Shown here piece after piece: positions 1-9,018 of a DNA stretch of 64,000 bases. How positions within the stretch are numbered: position 1 is the stretch's first letter; every line of letters begins with the position of its first letter. Source of the DNA: an uncultured Sphingopyxis sp. (lineage in GTDB: Bacteria > Pseudomonadota > Alphaproteobacteria > Sphingomonadales > Sphingomonadaceae); NCBI RefSeq assembly GCF_900078365.1, contig NZ_LT598653.1:1302001-1366000 (forward strand), written 5' to 3'. The translations under genes and the position numbers were made by a program. The notes below the pieces were generated by a model. That model was given only the letters and a program-made list of their open reading frames with translations, was not told the DNA's origin and did no database searches.

Positions 1-735
1 GAGCGCGACCTTGAACTCGCGCGCGAAAGCCGAGCGGCTCATCCCCGCCTCTTTGGCGAGGCCGGTCACGCAATGGTCGGCGGCGGGATGGTCGAGAATG
101 GCGGCGATCGCCCGGCCGATGCGCGCGTCGTGAAAGAGCGCGGGCGCGGTTCCCGCGATGCGGCTCGTTTCGACATGTCGGCGCAAGAGGACGACGAGGC
201 AGGCTTTCATCAGCGCGCTCGTCAGCGCCTGGGTCCCTTCGGTCGGGGAAGAGACTTCCTCGAGCAAGGCCGCGAATGCTGCGCGCACCACCGGAAAGTC
301 GGCGAGATTTTCGACGACCGGCCGCGTCAGGCTTGCCAGCGGCCCATAGGAGCCGGTCCGGTCGGGCGTCACGGCGCCGCACGCGACGCGTAGGGTCGGC
401 GCCTTGCCCTCGGTCGCGTCGACCACGAGCAGGCCGTCGCGCGCGGGCACGCAGACATCGAAGGTTGCCTTGTCGCGCGCCGCGTCGCTCGAGGTGGCAA
501 GATGCTGCAATCGCCCGGGCGGCACGATCAACATCGAGCCCGGGCCGGCCTCGACCGTCTCATTTCCGTCGATCGTCAGATGCAGCGTCCCTTCGAGAAT
601 GTGATGCACCTCGATCATGTCGACCGGCGGGATAATCAGTCGGACATCATCGCCGATCTCGCAGACCGCGAACGCTTCGATCTCGACCGAAAGGGCTCCA
701 AGGAGCGCATCGAGCGTCGACGATGATGCTGCCAT
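1..735 (-). CDS. AraC-family transcriptional regulator (partial, cut by window edge)
   Basis: Reading the minus strand from the ATG at 735 gives 245 codons with no stop before the left edge, so the 3' end lies outside the window. Residues 1 to about 190 look like the cupin-type AraC N-terminal ligand domain (HHILEGTLHLTIDG and a long VPPGRLQHLA strand region). The last 35 or so residues begin the first helix-turn-helix of an AraC DNA-binding domain (LAKEAGMSRSAFAREFKVAL). It is probably a ligand-responsive regulator of neighbouring oxidoreductase genes. No operator was recognised. The class is secure; the ligand is unknown. Confidence 0.85.
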   Translation of the reverse strand, partial: MAASSSTLDALLGALSVEIEAFAVCEIGDDVRLIIPPVDMIEVHHILEGTLHLTIDGNETVEAGPGSMLIVPPGRLQHLATSSDAARDKATFDVCVPARDGLLVVDATEGKAPTLRVACGAVTPDRTGSYGPLASLTRPVVENLADFPVVRAAFAALLEEVSSPTEGTQALTSALMKACLVVLLRRHVETSRIAGTAPALFHDARIGRAIAAILDHPAADHCVTGLAKEAGMSRSAFAREFKVAL

Positions 736-910
736 CTGATGGTTCCTTTGCCGCTGGACCTGCCCGCTCGGACGATCACAGCCTATACGCTTGTTCGATT
801 GTTCGACCTAAGCTCTTCGCCGAGGCACGAAATGTTACGCGGCTTCGGCCGATCGCCGCGGAGTGTGCGAAGGCGAGCCTCGCGCCGCGCCGGCGCCGGC
901 TGCCCGGCCC

Positions 911-1402
911 TCAGCTCGCCGAGGATGTCTCGCTGTCCCCGTCCCGGTCGTTCTCGAAGACGGCCAGCGGCGTGTTCCGGAAGCTGATCGCCATTCGATT
1001 ATAGGCGTTCATCAGGCCGATCGCGATCGTGAGGTCGACGAGCTGCTTTTCGTCGAAGACCTCGCGCGCGGCTTCATAGGCGCTGCCCGGCACGCCCGTC
1101 TCGGCGACGCGTGTGACGCTCTCGGCCCAGGCGAGCGCGGCGCGCTCGGTCCTGCTGAACAGCGAGCCGCCTTCCCGCCACGCCTGGACAAGCGCGATCT
1201 TGCCGACATCCACTCCCTTTTTTATGAGATCGCGGGTGTGCATGTCGAGGCAGTAAGCGCAATTGTTGATCTGCGAGACCCTGAGATAGACGAGGTCGAC
1301 GAGGTCGGGAGGCAGACCGCACTGCGCCACATAGCCGTAAACGCCGCCGAGTGCCTTGGCGCCGAGCGGGGCGACCTGATTATAGTCGATTCTCCTGGGC
1401 AC
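911..1402 (-). CDS. Carboxymuconolactone decarboxylase / AhpD-like protein
   Basis: A 163-residue protein beginning at a GTG codon preceded by a strong GGAGGAGGG ribosome site. The CxxC-x3-H motif (CAYCLDMH, Cys48, Cys51, His55) is the redox centre of AhpD-like alkylhydroperoxidases in the carboxymuconolactone decarboxylase family. The surrounding LVYLRVSQINN and later MNAYNRMAISF segments are typical of the all-helical family fold. It probably acts as a cytoplasmic thiol peroxidase. It lies 15 bp downstream of the cupin gene on the same strand and probably shares its transcript. Physiological substrate unknown. Confidence 0.85.
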   Translation of the reverse strand: MPRRIDYNQVAPLGAKALGGVYGYVAQCGLPPDLVDLVYLRVSQINNCAYCLDMHTRDLIKKGVDVGKIALVQAWREGGSLFSRTERAALAWAESVTRVAETGVPGSAYEAAREVFDEKQLVDLTIAIGLMNAYNRMAISFRNTPLAVFENDRDGDSETSSAS

Positions 1403-1417
1403 GGCTTTCCCTCCTCC

Positions 1418-1831
1418 TCACCCGGCCGGGGTGGTGAGCGGCTTGTCGCCGGAATCGACGACGAAGATCGCGAGTAGCTTCGCGGGCTCGGTCGTGCTTG
1501 CATTGCGGCTGATCCGATGCCGGGCGCCCGGTGCCTCGTACCAGCTCTCGCCGGCCGTGTAGATGCGGGGCGCTTCGTCGTTCACCTGCGACTCGATCGC
1601 GCCGGCAAGGACATAGGCGTAGATGAAGGCGGACGGGGCATGCGTGTGCGAGGGCGAAGCGGCGCCGGGCGCATAGTCGACTTCGACAACGACGAGCGAC
1701 TTGCCCGGGACGTTCGTGATCGCCTGGTCGAATTTGGGCGCGACGGTTTCGGCCTGGCTTTCATGCGCGGCCGCCGGGGCGCAAAGCGCCAGGGCCGCGA
1801 GCGCGGCGGCGGCTGAAATCGAAAGCTTCAT
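1418..1831 (-). CDS. Exported cupin-domain protein
   Basis: A 137-residue protein with a clear signal peptide (about residues 1-22, ending in APAAAHES) followed by one cupin barrel. The first conserved strand carries HTHAPSAFIYAYVLAG and the second ARHRISRN, giving histidines that could bind a metal. The protein is predicted to be periplasmic. It is the first gene of a two-gene minus-strand unit with the AhpD-like gene and is divergent from the broken MocR regulator 70 bp away. That arrangement suggests MocR once controlled it. Enzymatic role unknown. Confidence 0.8.
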   Translation of the reverse strand: MKLSISAAAALAALALCAPAAAHESQAETVAPKFDQAITNVPGKSLVVVEVDYAPGAASPSHTHAPSAFIYAYVLAGAIESQVNDEAPRIYTAGESWYEAPGARHRISRNASTTEPAKLLAIFVVDSGDKPLTTPAG

Positions 1832-1900
1832 GCGATTCTCCTTTCTCCCGAAGATGGCAGCTCATGGTTCAGAGAAAAGTGCCAAGAAGCTCAAAAAATC

Positions 1901-3431
1901 ATGTACCACGGCGCCATGAGCGTGCCGCTGGAACTGACCCTCGACCGAACCGCAGGACTGTCGCTGGCCGACCAGATTCGAAGCGGGGTGGCGACCGCCA
2001 TCGAAACGGGGGTGCTGGAGCCCGGCGCGCGCCTCCCGTCGTGGCAGGACCTCGCTGCGCAGCTCGGCGTCTCGCGCGGCACGGTGCGGGTCGCTTATGA
2101 AAAGCTCGCAGCCGCCCAGTTGATCGAGGCGGGTACGCCGGGCGCGACTTTGCGGCCGCCCAGTTGATCGAGGCGGGTACGCCGGGCGCGACTTTGCGGC
2201 CGCCCAGTTGATCGAGGCATCGCGCGCCGCCGGCACGCGCGTCGCCCGGCGCCCCCGGACCGCGCGCAAGGCCGAACCGCTGGCCGATCCCGGCTCGTTC
2301 ATCAGCCTCTATCAGGAAATGACACAGGGGCCCGCGCTGTTCCAGATGGGGGTTCCGGCCACCGAAACATTTCCTGCCACCTTGTTCGCGCGCCTTCGCG
2401 CGCATGCGATCCGCGCGGAGGCGAGCGCCGCCCCGCTTTATCCCGACCCGCGCGGCGAAATCGAACTGCGGCGCGAGATCGCGGGCTATCTTGCCGTCGC
2501 GCGCGGCATTCACTGTTCACCGTCGCAGGTCATCATCACCGGAGGATATAGCGCAGGGCTTGGCCTGACCTTGAGCGTCCTTCGCCTGGCCGGCGAGACG
2601 GCGTGGATCGAGGAGCCGGGCTTCCCATGGTCGCGAAAGGGGCTCAAGCTTGCAGGGCTGTCGCTCGCGCCGATCGCGGTCGATGGCGAGGGCATCGATG
2701 TCGGGCAGGGCATATGTCACCATCCCGGCGCGAAGCTTGCTCTCGTCACCCCGGGGCAACAGGCCCCGCTCGGCGCGACCCTCTCGCTCGAACGGCGCCT
2801 TCGGCTGCTCGAATGGGCAAGCGAGCGCGAAAGCTGGATCATCGAAGACGATTATCTGAGCGATCTGCAGTTGTCGGGCCGCGCCGCACCGGCGCTCGCC
2901 GCGCTCGACCGCGGTGGGCGCGTCCTCCACATCGGTTCGTTCAGCAAGACGCTCAGTCCCACGCTTCGGCTAGGCTTCGTCGTCGCGCCTCCCGAGCTCG
3001 CCGGCCGGTTTGCCGATGTGGCGGCTTGTCTCGCGCCGCCTCCGGGGCCCGCCGTTCAGCTCGCGACCGCCGGGTTCATGCGCGAGGGGCATTATCTACG
3101 CCATCTCCGCAGGACGAAGCGCGCCTATGCCGCGAAGCGCGAAGCCTTGCTGGAAAACCTTCGGGCCTGCGCGAGCACCGGGGCGATGGCAACGCCTGGT
3201 CTCGCCGTGCTGCTCGAACTGCCCAAAGGGGTATCCGATGTCGCAGTGGCGCGCGAAGCTTTGGCATTTGGCATGTCGCCATCTCCGCTATCGGCATGGT
3301 ATGCGTCGGCCGACGAGGCCCGCAGCGGTCTCCTGCTCGGTGTCGCGACCGCGCCGACGCGAAACATGGCCCGCGCCTGTGTCCGGCTCTTCGATATCAT
3401 CCGCCGGTTCGTCGATCTGCCCGGACGCTGA
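1901..3431 (+). pseudogene. MocR-family (GntR-HTH/aminotransferase) regulator, frameshifted by tandem repeat
   Basis: The 5' part encodes a GntR winged helix (LADQIRSGVATAI, GVSRGTVRVAYEKLAAAQ), but it terminates at 2167 after 88 residues. The 3' part from about 2208 encodes the fold-type I aminotransferase domain, including IIEDDYLSDL and the PLP-lysine region SFSKTLSPTLRLGF. Removing exactly 88 bp (two copies of a 44-bp unit) joins the halves in frame as AAQLIEASRAAGTRVAR, the expected MocR linker. MocR proteins are PLP- or amino-compound-sensing regulators. As sequenced, no full-length protein can be made, and any TTG start at 2208 would give a domain without DNA binding. It is divergent from the cupin gene. 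Confidence 0.85.
2111..2218 (+). repeat. 44-bp tandem repeat inside the MocR gene
   Basis: A 44-bp unit starts at 2111 and repeats at 2155. The first 20 bases of the unit (GCCGCCCAGTTGATCGAGGC) occur a third time at 2199-2218. The 20-bp part belongs to the coding sequence; the remaining 24 bp of each unit is extra material not expected in a MocR linker. Because 44 is not divisible by 3 and the second copy is entered in a frame with an in-frame TGA, any number of added units truncates the protein. Only the form without extra units would be active. Confidence 0.95.
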
Positions 3432-3663
3432 ACAAGACAATCGGAAAGCGGTCCGCGCTTTAGCGATCGCCGTGTGCCGCTTCTCGACAGGCGCCTTTCG
3501 CGTCCGCGGGCGAATAATGGCCGGCGGGCGTGGACGGAAATTTCGTCAAGGCTGTAACCGGAGCCCGAGCCGGTCAGGTTGATAGGCTGGGCGTCGCGCC
3601 CGGATCATGGCGGCTATTTCAGGCGATCATGCGCGGCGCGGGCGACGAGGCGAGGAGGTCATG

Positions 3664-4581
3664 ATGAAGGCGATAGTGGTAAAGGACGAGGCTGCCGGAA
3701 CGGCGGGGATGACGCTTGTCGAGCGACCCGCGCCCGAGCCCTCGATCAACGACGTCGTGGTTCAGGTTCATGCGGCGGGATTCGTCAACACCGAACTCGG
3801 TTGGCCGTCGACCTGGACCGATCGCCTCGGGCGCGATCGAACGCCGTCGATTCCCGGCCACGAGATGGCCGGCGTCGTCACCGCCCTCGGCTACGGCACG
3901 ACGGGGCTGTCGGTCGGGCAGCGGGTGTTCGGTCTCACTGACTGGTCGCGCGACGGCACGCTCGCGGAATATGTCGCCGTCGAGGCGCGCAACCTCGCAC
4001 CGCTTCCCGGCGACGTCGACTTTGCGACCGCCGCGAGCCTTCCGATCTCGGGTCTCACCGCGTGGCAGGGGCTGGTCGTCCACGGCCGTGTCCGCGCCGG
4101 ACAGCGGGTGATTGCGCATGGCGCCGCCGGCGCGGTCGGATCGATGGTGACGCAACTCGCGCGCGAGTTCGGCGCCTATGTGATCGGCACGGGGCGCGCC
4201 GCCGACCGAGACGCGGCGCTCGATTTCGGTGCGAACGAGTTTGTCGATCTCGACAGCGAGCCGCTCGAGAATGTCGGCGAGGTCGATCTGGTTTTCGACC
4301 TCATCGGCGGCGACATCGGAAAGCGGTCCGCGCGGCGTGTCCGGGCGGGCGGGACGCTGGTCTCCATCGTCGGACCGGTTGAAGAGCGGCCGGCGGACGG
4401 CCTCGCGATCGACTTTGTCGTCGAGTCCGACCGCGCCCAGCTAAGCGAGATCATCGCGCGTATCCGCGACGGACGGCTGCGAACGAATATCGGGACCGTC
4501 GCAAGCCTCGACGACGCCGTTGCAGCCTTCAATCCGACCGGGCGGCACCGGGGCAAAACGATCATCCGCGTTCGGCCGTAA
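3664..4581 (+). CDS. NADP-dependent quinone oxidoreductase-like MDR protein
   Basis: A 305-residue medium-chain dehydrogenase/reductase. The N-terminal catalytic domain has the PSIPGHEMAGVV motif; the nucleotide-binding domain has the glycine-rich AHGAAGAVGS (about residues 151-160), followed by DFGANEFVDL and LIGGDIGKRSARRVRAGG. The structural-zinc cysteines of true alcohol dehydrogenases are absent, fitting the zinc-free quinone reductase branch. ATG 3664 is chosen because AGGAGG sits 5 nt upstream; ATG 3661 is an alternative. It likely reduces a quinone or enone with NADPH in the cytoplasm. It follows the MocR gene at 232 bp spacing; a functional link is unproven. Confidence 0.85.
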   Translation: MKAIVVKDEAAGTAGMTLVERPAPEPSINDVVVQVHAAGFVNTELGWPSTWTDRLGRDRTPSIPGHEMAGVVTALGYGTTGLSVGQRVFGLTDWSRDGTLAEYVAVEARNLAPLPGDVDFATAASLPISGLTAWQGLVVHGRVRAGQRVIAHGAAGAVGSMVTQLAREFGAYVIGTGRAADRDAALDFGANEFVDLDSEPLENVGEVDLVFDLIGGDIGKRSARRVRAGGTLVSIVGPVEERPADGLAIDFVVESDRAQLSEIIARIRDGRLRTNIGTVASLDDAVAAFNPTGRHRGKTIIRVRP

Positions 4582-4602
4582 GGCAGCCGGAAAGAGCGAG
4601 CG

Positions 4603-4713
4603 ATGACCATTCGGGAAACCCTGGCCGCGCTCGATCTTCATGCGCGGTTCGCTGTCTCCTGTCCGCTTCTTGTCCGCCGGACCTCCCTCGTTCGACCTGG
4701 TCACGGACAATGA
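4603..4713 (+). other. Possible 36-codon leader ORF before the MFS gene
   Basis: A short ATG-started frame preceded by GAGCGAG ends in a TGA that overlaps the ATG of the efflux gene (ATGA at 4710-4713). Such overlaps often mark translational coupling, so it may be a leader peptide. Its sequence matches no family I recognise, and chance occurrence in GC-rich DNA is quite possible. Confidence 0.2.
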
Positions 4714-6146
4714 GCGGCGCGCCTCTCACGCTCAGCGACGGCGGCCTGGCGCTCACCGAACCCGAGGTCGTCGGCGAACGGCGCCGCACCATGGTGCTTG
4801 CTGCATCCAGTCTTGGCAGTTGCCTTGTTTTCGTCAGCGGTGCCGTCGTCGCGGTTGCGCTCGCCGAGATCGGACGCGACCTGCGCCTTTCACCGCTCGA
4901 CCTGCAATGGGTGATCAACGCCGAACTGCTGCCGCTCGCGGCGTTGACCCTGACCGCCGGCGCGCTCGGCGACCGGTTCGGACATAAGCTGATGTTCCTC
5001 GCGGGGATCGCGCTTTTCGGCCTGGGGGCGGGAGCGATTATTCTCGCGCCGGGCTTCGGAGCGCTCGTCGCCGGCCGGTTCGTGCAGGGGCTGGGCGAAG
5101 CCCTGATCCTTCCGAACGGCCTTTCGGTTCTGGGACAGGCCTTTCCGGCCGACAGGAAGGCCCGCGCCGTCGGCATCTGGTCTGCCGCCGGCGCGGTTGC
5201 CAGCGGCGCGGGCCCCGCCATCGCAGGCGCGATGCTCGATGAAGGGTCCTGGCGCTCGGCCTTCCTTATGCTCCTTCCCCTGGTTGCCGCAGCCCTCGCC
5301 GCGGGGGCAGCCTGGATACCAGGCGATCGGCGAGGTCGCGGCGCCCGGGTCGATGCCGGCGGAGCAGTGCTTTCGATCGTCGGACTCGGCGGGCTCGGCG
5401 CGGGGCTGACGGGCCTGACCAACGGCTCCGGTTCCGGCACCTGGGTGTTCGCCGCCCTGCTCGCGGGCCTGAGCTGCCTCGCAGCCCTTTTCCTCACTCA
5501 AAGGCGTCTTGGCGAAAGGGCCATGCTGCCTCCCTCGGTCTTCGCCTCGCGGTCGGTTGTCGGCGCCAACCTCTTCACCGCGCTCCTCTATGGCGCGTTC
5601 GCGGTCATGCTCACCCTGATCCCGTTCGTGATGATCCGCGGAGCGCAGCTGCCGGCCTCGTTGGCGGGTCTCGCATTCCTCCCCCTTCAGCTGCTCATCA
5701 CCGCCGTTTCTCCCCTCGCGGGAACGCTCTGTCGCCGCTTCGGCCGGCGTTTGCCGCTCTTCGCGGGCGCCGCCGTCGTAGCATCGGCGTGCCTCCTGTC
5801 GCTCGGCATCGGTTCGAACGCCGCCTATTGGGAGGACATTTTTCCCCCGATCCTGTTGCTGGCGCTCGGAATGAGTCTCGCGATCGCGCCGCTGACAACG
5901 CTTGTTCTCACCTCCGTCGATGCCGATCGTGCCGGCACCGCGGCGGGGATCAACAGTGCGGTCTCGCGCGCCGGGTCACTCATCGCGATCGCGATGCTTG
6001 GCGGCGTGCTCCAGCAGGGCGGTCCGCAACTGTTTTCCGGCTTCTACGCCGCGATGATCGGCGCGGCGATCGCCAGCCTCCTCGCGGCGCTCGCGGTCTT
6101 CATCATCGAACCGGGGCCGCATGTCGATTTCATCCCGCGAGGCTGA
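4710..6146 (+). CDS. MFS drug-efflux transporter, DHA2 (14-TM) type
   Basis: A 478-residue integral membrane protein with about 14 hydrophobic segments. The loop after helix 2 carries LGDRFGHKLMFLAGI (MFS motif A), and helix 5 has the efflux-specific motif C region GAVASGAGPAIAGAMLDEGS. Length and motifs fit the EmrB/QacA/SmvA (DHA2) branch, proton-driven exporters of lipophilic or cationic compounds. No membrane-fusion partner is adjacent, so it probably works alone in the inner membrane. It follows the quinone-reductase-like gene on the same strand. Substrate unknown. Confidence 0.85.
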   Translation: MSGAPLTLSDGGLALTEPEVVGERRRTMVLAASSLGSCLVFVSGAVVAVALAEIGRDLRLSPLDLQWVINAELLPLAALTLTAGALGDRFGHKLMFLAGIALFGLGAGAIILAPGFGALVAGRFVQGLGEALILPNGLSVLGQAFPADRKARAVGIWSAAGAVASGAGPAIAGAMLDEGSWRSAFLMLLPLVAAALAAGAAWIPGDRRGRGARVDAGGAVLSIVGLGGLGAGLTGLTNGSGSGTWVFAALLAGLSCLAALFLTQRRLGERAMLPPSVFASRSVVGANLFTALLYGAFAVMLTLIPFVMIRGAQLPASLAGLAFLPLQLLITAVSPLAGTLCRRFGRRLPLFAGAAVVASACLLSLGIGSNAAYWEDIFPPILLLALGMSLAIAPLTTLVLTSVDADRAGTAAGINSAVSRAGSLIAIAMLGGVLQQGGPQLFSGFYAAMIGAAIASLLAALAVFIIEPGPHVDFIPRG

Positions 6147-6199
6147 CGCGGGTGCTCGTTCGGCCGGTTTCGATCGGCTGTGCGCCCCGGCGGTAAGGA

Positions 6200-6481
6200 T
6201 TATCCGACGTCGACGCCCTTCCAGAAGGCGAGATAATTGCGGATGCGTTCGGCCTCGGGCTTCGGATCGGGATATGTCCAGGCCGCGTCCGGGTTGAGCG
6301 CGCCGTCCACGCTCAGCGTGTAATAATGCGCGGTTCCCTTCCAGGGGCAGACCGTCGTGTGCGCCGATTCCTGGAGGAAATCGCGGTCGATCGAATCGGG
6401 CGGGAAATAATGATTCCCCTCGATCACGATCGTCGCGTCGCTGTCGGCGATCGTTGCGCCATTCCATCGTGCCTGCACCAT
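6200..6481 (-). CDS. DUF427 family protein
   Basis: A 93-residue protein beginning MVQARWNG, with the family landmarks IVIEGNHYFPPDSI, TTVCPWKGTAHYY and NYLAFWKGVDV. ATG 6481 is preferred over longer upstream starts because it gives the normal family length of about 93-95 residues and has AAGG about 9 nt upstream. DUF427 proteins are small cytoplasmic beta-rich proteins with no agreed function. It is convergent with the MFS gene (53 bp between stops) and divergent from the next gene. Confidence 0.85.
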   Translation of the reverse strand: MVQARWNGATIADSDATIVIEGNHYFPPDSIDRDFLQESAHTTVCPWKGTAHYYTLSVDGALNPDAAWTYPDPKPEAERIRNYLAFWKGVDVG

Positions 6482-6701
6482 GCGTCCCATCCTTCTTTCA
6501 AGCCCGGGGTGATCGGTTTCGCGTCGGTCCCGCGGACGACGCGTCGATCGTCTGGCCCGGCTCCCGTTATAGCTCGTCGGCGACCGGATGGGCGTTACAA
6601 AGAGCCGGCCCCCGGGCGGGCAACCGGCATATCGGGGTGGGCGATGTAACCTGGGACAGCCGGGCTTCGAGCTCAAAGGGCTGCGAAGGAGCCGATCAGC
6701 G

Positions 6702-7001
6702 ATGCCGGACAATCACGACGGGTTCATGGCGGCGCTCGAGGCGCTTCCCCTCGGCTATGGCGAGGGATATTATTCGGCGCGCCGCTACGGGGTGGCGATC
6801 AAACGGTCCGACGACGGGCGAAGATGGTCGCTCTTCGGAAGGGAGCTTGGCGGAACCGATATCGTCAGCCTGAACCTCTATCGGCCGGCGAGCGGCAAGA
6901 TTGTGCACAGGCCCTGCGAAATGCCCGTTGAGAAGGTCACCGCCTTCGTTCTCGGCTATCGCGCGGATAGGGCGCGGGGGCCCGTCCCGGCAGCGCGCTG
7001 A
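6702..7001 (+). CDS. Conserved hypothetical protein (99 aa)
   Basis: A small acidic-basic protein beginning MPDNHDGFMAALEALPLGYG, preceded by GAAGGAG. The first half reads like a small globular beta protein (YYSARRYGVAIKRSDDGRRW) and the middle contains ELGGTDIVSLNLYRP. I cannot assign it to a named family. No signal peptide or membrane segment. The codon-position GC pattern and the RBS support it as real. It is convergent with the 6-phosphogluconate dehydrogenase gene 25 bp away. Confidence 0.65.
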   Translation: MPDNHDGFMAALEALPLGYGEGYYSARRYGVAIKRSDDGRRWSLFGRELGGTDIVSLNLYRPASGKIVHRPCEMPVEKVTAFVLGYRADRARGPVPAAR

Positions 7002-7026
7002 TCGCTGCACTGCCGGTCGCCCGCGC

Positions 7027-8007
7027 CTATTGCGGCATTTCGACATGACCGCCGAAACCGAACCGCATCGCGGACAGCAATTTGTCGCCGAAAGTGTGTT
7101 CGACCCGGCTGCGATAGCGTGCGAACAGCGCCGCGGAGAGCACATGGACCGGCACCGCTTCTTCCATCGCCGCCTCGATCGTCCAATGTCCTTCGCCCGA
7201 ATCGGAAACATGACCGGAGAATTGTTCGAGCATCTGGTCGCGGGCGAGCGCTGCCGCCGAAAGATCGAGCAGCCACGACGATATCACACTGCCCCGCCGC
7301 CACACCTCGGCGACATCGGTGAGGTTGATGTCGAAACGCTCGGCCGCGGGGAGTCTGTCCGACGACCGGCTCTTGAGTATGTCGAAGCCCTCGGCATAAG
7401 CCTGCATCAGCCCATATTCGATGCCGTTGTGGACCATCTTCACAAAATGTCCCGAACCCGCGGCGCCGACATGGATATAACCCTTTTCGGCGCGCGGATC
7501 CTGCGCTTCCCTGCGGTCGGGGGTGCGGGGGATCGTGCCGAGCCCCGGCGCGAGCGCGTCGAAGATCGGATCGAGATGATCGACCGCCGATTTGTCGCCG
7601 CCGATCATCATGCAATAGCCTCGCTCGAGCCCCCACACGCCGCCGGACACGCCGACGTCGAGATAGCGGACACCTTTTTCCGCAAACGCCTCGGCGCGGC
7701 GCGCGTCGTCCTTGTAACGGCTGTTGCCGCCATCGATGACGATATCGCCCTCCTGCACGATATCGGCCAGCGCCGCGATCATGTCCTCGGTCGGTTGCCC
7801 CGCGGGCAGCATCACCCAGAAGGTCGCGGGCTTGTCGAGCTTCGCGCGCATGTCGGCCAGTCCGGTCGCACCGATCGCGCCTTCGCGGACAAGGTCGTCG
7901 ATGGCCTGCGAAGTCCGGTTATAGACGACCGCGTCATGCCCGTGCCGAATAAGCCGCCGCGCTATATTGCTTCCCATGCGGCCAAGGCCGATGATGCCGA
8001 TCTTCAT
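7027..8007 (-). CDS. gnd: 6-phosphogluconate dehydrogenase, short (YqeC/GndA) type
   Basis: A 326-residue enzyme starting MKIGIIGLGRMGSN, with GGAGAAG before the ATG. The Rossmann motif GLGRMGSNIARRL is at residues 7-19, the substrate motif GGVSGGVWGLERGY in the middle, and the catalytic Lys/Asn pair in HFVKMVHNGIEYGLMQ. It oxidatively decarboxylates 6-phosphogluconate to ribulose 5-phosphate. The approximately 330-residue length marks the short form, which is often NAD-preferring, rather than the approximately 470-residue classical enzyme. No zwf or pgl gene lies nearby, so it is a stand-alone pentose-phosphate gene here. Confidence 0.92.
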   Translation of the reverse strand: MKIGIIGLGRMGSNIARRLIRHGHDAVVYNRTSQAIDDLVREGAIGATGLADMRAKLDKPATFWVMLPAGQPTEDMIAALADIVQEGDIVIDGGNSRYKDDARRAEAFAEKGVRYLDVGVSGGVWGLERGYCMMIGGDKSAVDHLDPIFDALAPGLGTIPRTPDRREAQDPRAEKGYIHVGAAGSGHFVKMVHNGIEYGLMQAYAEGFDILKSRSSDRLPAAERFDINLTDVAEVWRRGSVISSWLLDLSAAALARDQMLEQFSGHVSDSGEGHWTIEAAMEEAVPVHVLSAALFARYRSRVEHTFGDKLLSAMRFGFGGHVEMPQ

Positions 8008-8205
8008 GTGCTTCTCCGGTTCGAAACGAGCTATGCCCTGCTGCCTCGCTCGGTTCATGGTTGCTCGGGTGGGGGAGCTTCGCCGTTACAGATGATCTCG
8101 TCCGCCACTTGCATATCGGGCCGCCGGGATTTGCAAATCGGAAAATCCCGGTCCTTCCATGCCGGCCGCCTCAAATCTTGACCCGGAAGCCCGGGCCGTG
8201 CGGCG

Positions 8206-9018
8206 CTATGGCGCGACGGGCCCGGTTGGATCGAGCGATGCAAATGCCTCCAGGATATGGCGGCGCCTCGTTTCATCGGGGGCGACTTCGGACATGGCGA
8301 AGAGGCTTGCCCTCGCTCCCGCGACATCGCCGAACGCGAGTTGCAGACGGGCAAGTCCGTGCCAGGCATCGACCGCCCCCGGCGCAACGCGGGTAATCCG
8401 CCGATAGACGGCGAGGGCGCGCTGCAGGTCGCTTCCATTTTCCGCCCGAACAGCCTGGTTGTTCAACAGCCGCGCCAGCGCGTCGCGATTGCTCAACCTG
8501 GGGATGCCGGGCGCGGCGGCACCGCCTGCCTTCCCAAGGCAAGCCTCGCGGATCGCCGCGATTTGCGCCTCCGGCACCCTGTCGCCGCCGGCGAAAGGAT
8601 CGATCACCACCGGATTCTTCTCGCCCACCTCGACGAGCACATGCCCCGGCAGATCGAGGATATAGGCGCTCCATCCCGCCCGGCGGGCCATCGCGACATA
8701 GAGGATCGCAAGCGCGATCGGCAGACCGCGGCGGCGTTCGAGCACCCGGATGAAATCGGCATTGACCGGTGCATCATAAGCCCCGGCGTCGCCGGCAAAT
8801 CCGAATTCGCCGTGCAGCACCCGCGACAGTATCGCAGCGCGCTCGCCCGAAAGAAGCGCGCTGCGCCCGGCCCGGCACAGCCGGTCCTCGATCGCTTCGA
8901 GCATCGCGAGATAAGGGGCCATATCCGCGCTCGCGTGATCAAGGTGGCTGAGCGCGAGCGCCCCGAGATCGAGCAGAATATCCTCGTCCTCGATCAGGCC
9001 GATGGCGGTGATGTCCAT
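8206..9018 (-). CDS. SirB1-like transglutaminase-fold/TPR protein
   Basis: A 270-residue protein. The N-terminal part contains a transglutaminase-like core (FIRVLERRRGLPIALAILYV and LPGHVLVEVGEKNPVVIDPF), and the C-terminal part a tetratricopeptide-like stretch (LLNNQAVRAENGSDLQRALA, AWHGLARLQLAFGD). This matches the SirB1 family. The usual catalytic cysteine is not obvious, so it may be a binding protein and not an enzyme. Its ATG lies 25 nt inside the end of the upstream thioredoxin-like gene, which implies translational coupling and a shared stress or redox role. Function unknown. Confidence 0.75.
   Translation of the reverse strand: MDITAIGLIEDEDILLDLGALALSHLDHASADMAPYLAMLEAIEDRLCRAGRSALLSGERAAILSRVLHGEFGFAGDAGAYDAPVNADFIRVLERRRGLPIALAILYVAMARRAGWSAYILDLPGHVLVEVGEKNPVVIDPFAGGDRVPEAQIAAIREACLGKAGGAAAPGIPRLSNRDALARLLNNQAVRAENGSDLQRALAVYRRITRVAPGAVDAWHGLARLQLAFGDVAGARASLFAMSEVAPDETRRRHILEAFASLDPTGPVAP

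Noticed and set aside
2208..3431. A stand-alone aminotransferase starting at TTG 2208
   Set aside because: The frame begins in the middle of a MocR linker, has no ribosome site of its own and is explained by the 88-bp frameshift.
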